This document shows positions 5,268 through 9,363 of a DNA stretch of 9,363 nt, in pieces. Under the pieces are notes generated by a model. It was not told the DNA's origin. It saw nothing but the letters and a program-made list of their open reading frames with translations, and made no database searches. The translations under genes and the position numbers were made by a program. Within the stretch, counting starts at the first letter, position 1; each line of letters starts with the position of its first letter. This stretch comes from Candidatus Moraniibacteriota bacterium. GTDB taxonomy: Bacteria; Patescibacteriota; Minisyncoccia; Moranbacterales; UBA9337. Location of the stretch: the NCBI GenBank assembly GCA_023229615.1, contig JALNYX010000036.1, positions 1-9,363 on the forward strand. The letters are read 5' to 3'.

Positions 5268-5307
5268 GTGCCTCTTGCAAGATTCTTTGTGAGAGGCATC
5301 TTTTTTT
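5268..5307 (+). terminator. Distal terminator of the small RNA
   Basis: A contiguous 14-bp stem (5268-5281 with 5286-5299), including UGCCUCU/AGAGGCA at its base and four G-U pairs, is closed by a 4-nt loop AUUC and followed by C and seven T. On the minus strand no T run follows the hairpin, so it would not stop the grpE transcript. The direction fits the plus-strand RNA only. Confidence 0.8.
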
Positions 5308-5878
5308 ATTCAACCACTACTCTTGCTGGACGGATTACTCTCTCTCCAATTCTATATCCTTTCAAAACAATCTCACTAATTTTATTTTCAAATTTCTTCC
5401 CCTCTTCGCAAGTGGTGCATTCTTTTGTATGCACTGCCTCATGAAATTTGGTATCGAAATTATCTCCCACTTTTACTTCAATCTCATCTACTCCATTTTC
5501 CTTAAGCACGGTTTCCAGTTGCTTTTGAATATGCATTATTCCGATTACCCAAGCACTTTTTGATTGATCATCGGGAATATGCACCATTGCCGACTGAAAA
5601 TTATCTAGCACCGGAATTACTTGCATCACAACGCTCTCTGTCGAATATCGCAACAAATCCTTCCGACTTTCTTCCTGACGCTTTTTGTAATTTTCAAAAT
5701 CTGCTTGACATCTTTTCCATCCGTCCAAATATTCATCTTCTTTACTTGTCTCAATTTCTACTCTCTCTTCATTATCGCTATCATCTGCCATCTCGCTTTT
5801 CACCTCATTTTCCATACTTTTCCTTTCCTCCGCCTCATTCTCCATTTCATTATTCTGTTTGTTTTTTTTCAATTCCAT
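5306..5878 (-). CDS. grpE: Nucleotide exchange factor GrpE
   Basis: 190 residues from ATG 5878-5876. GrpE is the cytoplasmic dimeric ADP/ATP exchange factor of DnaK. Residues 1-50 are a disordered Glu/Asp/Lys-rich arm. The long dimerisation helix follows (WKRCQADFENYKKRQEESRK, about 54-73), then the conserved core VIPVLDNFQSAM (88-99), GIMHIQKQLETVLKENGV (113-130), FDTKFHEAV (141-149) and the C-terminal beta domain ending GYRIGERVIRPARVVV (174-189), a diagnostic GrpE signature. It starts 7 nt after the hrcA stop, so the two are one transcript. No clear Shine-Dalgarno is present. Its last two bases overlap the convergent small-RNA terminator. Confidence 0.96.
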   Translation of the reverse strand: MELKKNKQNNEMENEAEERKSMENEVKSEMADDSDNEERVEIETSKEDEYLDGWKRCQADFENYKKRQEESRKDLLRYSTESVVMQVIPVLDNFQSAMVHIPDDQSKSAWVIGIMHIQKQLETVLKENGVDEIEVKVGDNFDTKFHEAVHTKECTTCEEGKKFENKISEIVLKGYRIGERVIRPARVVVE

Positions 5879-5885
5879 AAATTTT

Positions 5886-6629
5886 TTAAATTATATTTAT
5901 CGTTATAATAATTACTACTACTCCTCCGAGTATTTTTTTCATATATTCAAGCAGTGATTTGTTTTTGGCATATTCCATTCTTTTCGGTCCGATAATGGCT
6001 AAAATTCCTTTTTCTCCAGATTTGGATTTATACGGCGAAACAATCATTGAACAATTGGAAATTTCACGAATCGGATTTTCCTTTCCAATAAAAATCTTGG
6101 TTTCCCCATCTTTCATTTCCACCGATAATTTATCAAAAAACTCATCCACATAATCCAAAGCTTCCGCCAAACGACACACATCATCCATTTTCTGGAACTC
6201 CGGCTGTTCCAAGAGTTCGCTCATCCCGAAATCGGAAAATTCATCTTTATCAATCAAACCATTAATCGCCATATTTCCACTCAGAGCGGATAGTAGCTTT
6301 GCAGTCGTCCGAGAAAGACGGTTATTTTTTGCTCTCAATTTCAACATCTCAGTCTGCATTTTTTGTTGTTCCTTCTTGGAAAGCTCGCAATCTCCCATAA
6401 TCTCTTCAACAAAATAACGATAACCCTTGTCAGTCGGAACACGTCCGGAACTGATATGCATCTGCTGAAGATATCCTTCTTGCTCAAGATGCATCATATC
6501 ATTGCGAATAGTCGCCGGACTCACCTCTGAAAGATATCCTTCGGAAAGAAATTTTGAGCTTACGGGCATTGCCGTTTTTGTGTATTCTTCGATTACTGCG
6601 GATAAAATTTTCTCTTGTCTTTCATTCAT
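5886..6629 (-). CDS. hrcA: Heat-inducible transcription repressor HrcA (short form)
   Basis: 247 residues from ATG 6629-6627. HrcA is the dimeric repressor that binds CIRCE operators and keeps chaperone genes off until heat diverts its GroEL support. The winged-helix DNA-binding domain is complete (about 1-75): the recognition helix SPATIRNDMMHLEQEGYL (37-54) and the wing QMHISSGRVPTDKGYRYF (56-73). The protein is clearly shorter than the roughly 340 residues of classical HrcA. The C-terminal signature is present (FGMSELLEQPEFQKMDD, then IIGPKRMEYAKNKSLLEYM), but the middle GAF-like/inserted dimerisation segment is contracted by roughly 90-100 residues. It ends in an odd hydrophobic tail (GGVVVIIITINII). 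It is the first gene of hrcA-grpE-dnaK and has a perfect CIRCE 45 bp upstream, so it represses itself. No Shine-Dalgarno is present. Confidence 0.94.
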   Translation of the reverse strand: MNERQEKILSAVIEEYTKTAMPVSSKFLSEGYLSEVSPATIRNDMMHLEQEGYLQQMHISSGRVPTDKGYRYFVEEIMGDCELSKKEQQKMQTEMLKLRAKNNRLSRTTAKLLSALSGNMAINGLIDKDEFSDFGMSELLEQPEFQKMDDVCRLAEALDYVDEFFDKLSVEMKDGETKIFIGKENPIREISNCSMIVSPYKSKSGEKGILAIIGPKRMEYAKNKSLLEYMKKILGGVVVIIITINII

Positions 6630-6658
6630 ATTTTTAACTTTTACTATTGTACTTTTTT

Positions 6659-6687
6659 ATTATATATGACTACTTAGCACTCGTCAA
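6659..6687 (-). promoter_or_regulatory. Heat-shock operon promoter (hrcA)
   Basis: On the minus strand TTGACG (6687-6682) is separated by exactly 17 nt from a perfect TATAAT (6664-6659), predicting a start near 6652 and a short leader of about 23 nt. The -35 box lies inside the CIRCE element (spacer and one arm), so bound HrcA would directly cover the polymerase site. Confidence 0.85.
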
Positions 6688-6700
6688 GTCCGAGTGCTAA
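6674..6700. promoter_or_regulatory. CIRCE operator (HrcA binding site), perfect
   Basis: TTAGCACTC (6674-6682), nine bases, GAGTGCTAA (6692-6700): a perfect match to the CIRCE consensus inverted repeat with the canonical N9 spacer. It lies directly upstream of hrcA and over its -35 box, indicating autoregulated heat-shock control of hrcA-grpE and, by readthrough, dnaK. It is the only CIRCE in the window. Confidence 0.97.
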
Positions 6701-6729
6701 TTGTGCGAAAAATCATTTCTTTTCATACA

Positions 6730-6756
6730 AAAAACCCCTTTATTCAAGGGGTTTTT
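6730..6756. terminator. Bidirectional terminator between khpA and the hrcA operon
   Basis: Arms 6730-6740 and 6746-6756 pair perfectly (11 bp, AAAAACCCCTT/AAGGGGTTTTT) around a 5-nt loop, with T runs available in both directions. It lies 24 bp after the khpA stop and ahead of CIRCE, isolating the heat-shock operon from upstream transcription. Confidence 0.88.
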
Positions 6757-6780
6757 GTTATGAATATTCTCGAAAGAAAA

Positions 6781-7137
6781 TTATAAATTGTTGATATCGT
6801 AAACTACATCATCAATGCTTTTCTTCTCCTCTTTCTTTTCTTCTCTTTTTTCACCAGAGTTTCTTTGAGCTCTTTCACTTCCTTCCGGTTCGTTAATTTT
6901 CAAATTAACTCGCGCATTGTTTCTTGCTCCAATAACTCGAAGCAAAGTTCTCAAGGCTTTTGCTGTCGCTCCTTCTCGACCGATAACCATTCCCATATCC
7001 TTTGCATTTACATCCAAAGTAATAAGAACGCCCATTTCGTCGATTTTTCTATCAACCTTCACATCTTCAGGATTGTCCACAAGCATTTTCACTACCTGCT
7101 CGATAAAATCCTTGTCTGTCGTTTTTTGCTCTGTCAT
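6781..7137 (-). CDS. khpA: KhpA-type KH-domain RNA-binding protein with charged tail
   Basis: 118 residues from ATG 7137-7135. It matches the KhpA (formerly UPF0109/YlqC) family of single KH-domain proteins, which bind RNA as homodimers or with KhpB/Jag and influence cell envelope and division in Gram-positives. The signature is DMGMVIGREGATAKALRTLL, with the GxxG loop as GREG at about residues 53-56, preceded by the strands VDRKIDEMGVLITLDVNAKD and followed by ARVNLKINE. Usual KhpA is about 75-85 aa. This one carries an extra tail of about 30 residues, Lys/Glu-rich, ending SIDDVVYDINNL. Only a weak AGAAG precedes the start. A promoter and a terminator flank it, so it is likely monocistronic. 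Confidence 0.9.
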   Translation of the reverse strand: MTEQKTTDKDFIEQVVKMLVDNPEDVKVDRKIDEMGVLITLDVNAKDMGMVIGREGATAKALRTLLRVIGARNNARVNLKINEPEGSERAQRNSGEKREEKKEEKKSIDDVVYDINNL

Positions 7138-7189
7138 AGCGATACTTCTTAAATTACTGATTAAAATGAAGGCACGCCCTCATATTTCA

Positions 7190-7217
7190 ATTATACTCCT
7201 TTTTTTACCCTTGTCAA
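7190..7217 (-). promoter_or_regulatory. khpA promoter
   Basis: On the minus strand a perfect TTGACA (7217-7212) is separated by 16 nt from a perfect TATAAT (7195-7190), the closest match to consensus in the window. The predicted start near 7183 gives a leader of about 45 nt. High constitutive expression of khpA is the natural reading. Confidence 0.85.
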
Positions 7218-7241
7218 TAGTCGTAAAATATGTCCCAATTT

Positions 7242-7910
7242 TTATCCCAAGTTATACAAAATCAAGGCTTGAGTGGCTAACATTTGAATCATTCCGATGT
7301 TTTCCGGCAATCTCTCCCCCTTTCCATCAAAGACCAAAAAAGCGGTAATATTTTTCATATTTTTTGCCGAACGCACAATTAAAAAACCATCTTGTCTGGT
7401 GATACTCTTCGATTTCCTCATCACGATAAACAAATCCTTCGCCTTCGCTGAAAAATCTTTATCTCCTCCGTCTATCTGCCCAAGGAGTTGATTGGTCGAA
7501 TGATCTTTGAATCGAATCAAAAAACGATTGGTTTTGGCCAAAAAACTAATAGCGTTAATAATCATTTCCTCAATTTCCTTTTTCTCCTTCCGATTTATCT
7601 TTGAAGGATCAATCAACCGCAAAGAAATATTTTCCAAAACTTCCAATTTTCGATTTGCTTCTCCGATATATGAATAAGATTCTGTCAGATCCTTCGAAAC
7701 CGAATTGTATCTTTCTTGAATATCCAATCTCTTTTTAATATTTTGATTCAATTGACTATCTTTAATGATAAAAAGATAGAAAGCAACCATTCCCAAAAAG
7801 AAAATAGCACCTTCTTCGGTTTTTTCTTCCGAAAATCCCCAAACTCCACTCGTTACAATATCCGGAACAAAAACAACAACGGTAAAGATTATCAAATACA
7901 TCCAATACAT
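7242..7910 (-). CDS. Two-helix membrane protein with coiled coil and degenerate GAF-like domain
   Basis: 222 residues from ATG 7910-7908. Two hydrophobic helices (about 4-23 and 34-49) form a hairpin with a short acidic turn, followed by a coiled-coil-like helix (about 52-97, NQNIKKRLDIQERYNSVSKD onward). Then comes a domain of about 120 residues with the strand and helix pattern of a GAF sensor: FLIRF, a D-rich loop, FLIVRSA, ITAFLVFDG and a final helix IGMIQMLATQALILYNL. No kinase, cyclase, GGDEF or other output domain follows, so it could be a membrane-tethered sensor or scaffold. The GAF call is by pattern only. The start is supported by a promoter ending 24 bp upstream; ATG at residue 4 is a possible alternative. 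It lies between galU and khpA with its own promoter. Confidence 0.7.
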   Translation of the reverse strand: MYWMYLIIFTVVVFVPDIVTSGVWGFSEEKTEEGAIFFLGMVAFYLFIIKDSQLNQNIKKRLDIQERYNSVSKDLTESYSYIGEANRKLEVLENISLRLIDPSKINRKEKKEIEEMIINAISFLAKTNRFLIRFKDHSTNQLLGQIDGGDKDFSAKAKDLFIVMRKSKSITRQDGFLIVRSAKNMKNITAFLVFDGKGERLPENIGMIQMLATQALILYNLG

Positions 7911-7940
7911 CGCGTTGGAATCAATTGTTTAAAGTACCCT

Positions 7941-7969
7941 ATCATAGCACGCTATTTCATTTTTTTCAA
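7941..7969 (-). promoter_or_regulatory. Promoter of the membrane GAF-like gene
   Basis: On the minus strand TTGAAA (7969-7964) is separated by 17 nt from TATGAT (7946-7941), predicting a start near 7934 and a short leader of about 24 nt. The gap between galU (stop 8034) and this promoter contains no recognisable terminator. Confidence 0.7.
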
Positions 7970-8033
7970 GTGTCTGTATTTATTCCCTCTCTAGTTTCGT
8001 CCTCAGAAAATATCTTCACGAACTCTCTGTGTC

Positions 8034-8912
8034 TTATTTATCAGACGGCATCATATGCCTGAGATAATTCACCAATTCTTTTCCAATATCCTCACGATCC
8101 AGCGCGTAAGCAAAAATCGCTTTGAGGTGATTCAGGGGATCTCCGGTAGTAAGCCATTGACCATCTTTCAATTCCTTCGCCAAAAACACTCCGCCATTTT
8201 GAATATATTTCTTTATTGCATCAGTTATCCAGAGCTCATTTCCCTTGCCCAAACTAGTTTCCCGCAAGATATTAATGATGTCTTGATTTAATATATATCT
8301 GCCAAACACTGCCAATCTTGATGGCGCATCTTCCACACTCGGTTTCTCGACAATATCTACCATTTGATCCGTCCCTTCTTTCAATTTAACTATTCCATAT
8401 CTCACCACTTCGCTTTCTGCCACTTCTTGAACGCCCATCATCAAATTTCCAGTTTTTTCATAATCTTCAATCATTTGCTTGGTAAAGGAAACTTTTGACT
8501 TTACCAAATCATCTCCGAAACAAAAAATAAACGGTTCATCGTCTACCAAGCTGGCGGCGGATAACACCGGCGTTCCATTTCCATATGGACCCTTTTGGCG
8601 CACATGCACAAAATTGGCCATATCTGCAATACTTGCAATTTTTTTTGCCAGCTCATCTTTTCCATTTTTTTTCAGATCATCCTCCAAGGCAATACTTCGA
8701 TCAAAATGATCTTCCAGCGGTTTTTTGTCCCACCTGGTTACAAAAATAATATCCTCGATTCCTGCCTCGACAAGCTCCTCTACTACCAATTGAATAATTG
8801 GCTTGTCTACGATCGGAAGCATCTCTTTGGGCATTGATTTGGTAGCTGGCAAAAATCTCGTTCCTGATCCGGCTACTGCAATAATCGCTTTTTTTATTTT
8901 TTTTATTTTCAT
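8034..8912 (-). CDS. galU: GalU-family sugar-1-phosphate nucleotidyltransferase (UTP-glucose-1-phosphate uridylyltransferase)
   Basis: 292 residues from ATG 8912-8910. The likely reaction is UTP + glucose 1-phosphate to UDP-glucose + diphosphate in the cytoplasm, feeding surface polysaccharide synthesis. Seen: the nucleotide-binding loop AGSGTRFLPATKSMPKEMLP (14-33, with the K25/K29 region), QKGPYGNG (106-113), FCFGDDL (130-136), VEKP (188-191), FGRYIL (203-208), GKGNELWITDAI (222-233) and QWLTTGDP (252-259). Two places depart from the common GalU form: AGSGTRF instead of AGLGTRF, and YGNGT where GLGHA is usual. So UDP-glucose is the best guess, but a different sugar or nucleotide is possible. 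The neighbouring glycosyltransferase supports a polysaccharide role. No Shine-Dalgarno is present. Confidence 0.85.
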   Translation of the reverse strand: MKIKKIKKAIIAVAGSGTRFLPATKSMPKEMLPIVDKPIIQLVVEELVEAGIEDIIFVTRWDKKPLEDHFDRSIALEDDLKKNGKDELAKKIASIADMANFVHVRQKGPYGNGTPVLSAASLVDDEPFIFCFGDDLVKSKVSFTKQMIEDYEKTGNLMMGVQEVAESEVVRYGIVKLKEGTDQMVDIVEKPSVEDAPSRLAVFGRYILNQDIINILRETSLGKGNELWITDAIKKYIQNGGVFLAKELKDGQWLTTGDPLNHLKAIFAYALDREDIGKELVNYLRHMMPSDK

Positions 8913-8947
8913 ATTTTTTAAAATTATTTTTATATTTAAACTTTCCC

Positions 8948-8977
8948 GGAAAAAATTACGACTTGTCCATTTTTTCC
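8948..8977. repeat. A+T-rich inverted repeat in the galU leader
   Basis: Arms 8948-8956 and 8969-8977 (GGAAAAAAT/ATTTTTTCC) pair perfectly over 9 bp with a 12-nt loop. It could be a weak terminator for the glycosyltransferase gene or a leader hairpin of galU. The stem is too A+U-rich, and lacks a T run beyond it on the minus strand, for a confident terminator call. Confidence 0.4.
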
Positions 8978-8980
8978 CGT

Positions 8981-9363
8981 TTATTTTCTTATTATAATAT
9001 TTCTAACTAATTTCACAAGCGCCTGACTCATTTGACCATGATTTTTTCCAAAATACTGTTCCATTGAATCGTAATAATGTTTCTTCTGCAATCGCTTATC
9101 ATCATAACTCTTTCCGTTTCCATGAAAAACTTGAAACTCAGGGAAAAACATAACCTTTTTTCCAATACCCCTTACTCTTCTGCACAAATCCATATCCTCA
9201 AAATACATAAAAAATCGCTCGTCAAATCCACCCAGTTGATCGAATACTTCCTTTCGAACAAACATCGCCGTCCCTGCCACCCAATCGCAATGCACTTTTT
9301 CATTGCTTTCCCAAGTTGACTCACTTCTGCTTATTTTCAGATTATTTCGTATTAAATCATAAA
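8981..9363 (-). CDS. Family 2 glycosyltransferase, C-terminal part (runs off right edge)
   Basis: The frame is open from the right edge of the window (first full codon 9361-9359) to TAA at 8983-8981, 126 residues, so the start lies outside and the GTG at 9295 is an internal codon. The visible part has the hallmark second half of rhamnosyltransferase-like (WbbL-type) GT2 enzymes: CDWVAGTAMFVRKEVFDQLG, then GFDERFFMYFEDMDLCRRVR with the acidic ED.D motif, a GKKVMFFPE strand, and VFHGNGKS with the conserved His. Such enzymes transfer a sugar from a nucleotide donor to a growing cell-surface glycan on the cytoplasmic face of the membrane. The acceptor and sugar cannot be inferred. It lies 68 bp upstream of galU on the same strand, so they may be cotranscribed. 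Confidence 0.88.
   Translation of the reverse strand, partial: YDLIRNNLKISRSESTWESNEKVHCDWVAGTAMFVRKEVFDQLGGFDERFFMYFEDMDLCRRVRGIGKKVMFFPEFQVFHGNGKSYDDKRLQKKHYYDSMEQYFGKNHGQMSQALVKLVRNIIIRK
8991..9018 (-). promoter_or_regulatory. Possible galU promoter inside the end of the glycosyltransferase gene
   Basis: On the minus strand TTGTGA (9018-9013) is separated by 16 nt from a perfect TATAAT (8996-8991). The predicted start near 8984 falls at the stop of the glycosyltransferase gene. The -10 lies within coding sequence of A+T-rich codons (ATA ATA), so a chance match is possible. Confidence 0.4.

Larger units (their letters stand above)
5146..5307 (+). ncRNA. Candidate small RNA between grpE and dnaK, four hairpins, about 160 nt
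   Basis: The only plus-strand gene in the window. From the predicted start near 5146 the transcript folds by eye into four successive hairpins. HP1 has arms 5148-5153 and 5164-5169 (6 bp, GAGAGG/CCUCUC, 10-nt loop). HP2 has arms 5174-5186 and 5199-5211 (13 contiguous bp including one G-U, 12-nt loop) and is followed by CA and seven U. HP3 has arms 5235-5241 and 5259-5265 (7 bp, GUCCAGG/CCUGGAC), with a 17-nt loop that exposes CCUCCUUU. HP4 has arms 5268-5281 and 5286-5299 (14 contiguous bp including G-U pairs), followed by C and seven U, a textbook terminator. The terminator ends over the last two bases of the convergent grpE gene. No start codon with a ribosome site opens a credible protein frame. 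It does not look like tmRNA, 6S, RNase P or SRP RNA. A role in translation control is suggested by the loop but is inference. Confidence 0.65.

Noticed and set aside
5146..5307. Identification of the plus-strand RNA as 6S, tmRNA, SRP RNA or RNase P RNA.
   Set aside because: There is no closing stem joining the two ends as in 6S, no tRNA-like end or tag frame, no SRP GGAAG/GCA apical motif, and it is too short for RNase P.
7994..8006. Minus strand CUGAGGACGAAAC, which matches the CUGANGA...GAAA conserved core of a hammerhead ribozyme.
   Set aside because: Only one base separates the two core halves, so stem II is missing. I could not find matching stems I and III or a suitable cleavage triplet around it. 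Chance similarity is likelier.
1..9363. Alternative genetic code with UGA read as glycine (Gracilibacteria/Absconditabacteria).
   Set aside because: Two genes with strong ribosome sites end at TGA, one directly ahead of a terminator, and no conserved protein here contains an in-frame TGA.
1..9363. CRISPR arrays, tRNA or rRNA genes, insertion sequences, integrases.
   Set aside because: None was found on reading both strands: no regularly spaced repeats, no tRNA cloverleaf, no transposase or integrase motifs.

Overview
The window looks like a piece of chromosome from a Candidate Phyla Radiation (Patescibacteria) bacterium, most likely of the Paceibacteria/Moranbacteria type. This is inferred from the low G+C content, the short HrcA, the KhpA with a charged C-terminal tail, the DUF3467 protein, the mostly leaderless-looking or SD-poor starts, and the many genes of unknown function. 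TGA ends two genes here (the 195-aa and 45-aa proteins), so the code is the standard bacterial one and not the UGA=Gly code of Gracilibacteria/Absconditabacteria. Every protein gene lies on the minus strand, so the biological reading order runs from the right edge to the left edge. The one well-supported transcript on the plus strand is a candidate small RNA.

Right part (9363 to about 6780): the C-terminal end of a family 2 glycosyltransferase that runs off the window, then a GalU-type sugar-1-phosphate nucleotidyltransferase (both cell-surface polysaccharide precursor or assembly functions). Next come a two-helix membrane protein with a coiled coil and a degenerate GAF-like domain, and the RNA-binding KH protein KhpA followed by a strong bidirectional terminator. 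The membrane protein and khpA each have a good sigma70-type promoter.

Centre (6700 to 3000): a heat-shock cluster, hrcA-grpE-dnaK. It is headed by a perfect CIRCE operator that overlaps the -35 box of a consensus promoter and closed by a 13-bp-stem terminator after dnaK. There is no dnaJ. The 354 bp between grpE and dnaK is not empty: it carries a plus-strand promoter, about 160 nt of very well-folded RNA and an intrinsic terminator. I propose this as an undescribed small RNA. One of its loops holds an anti-Shine-Dalgarno-like CCUCCUUU. Back to back with its promoter, sharing the -35 hexamer, is a possible private promoter for dnaK, which lacks CIRCE.

Left part (2970 to 1): an A+T-rich three-gene unit (YecM-like VOC protein, single-pass membrane protein, HD-domain phosphohydrolase-like protein) with one promoter and a GTCATTC..GGAATCC-type dispersed palindrome in its leader. 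Then comes a self-contained, visibly more G+C-rich two-gene unit (195-aa unknown protein plus a 45-aa four-cysteine protein) with its own promoter, strong Shine-Dalgarno sequences and terminator. Last is the start of a DUF3467 protein with its own promoter. No tRNA, rRNA, CRISPR array, transposase or integrase was seen.
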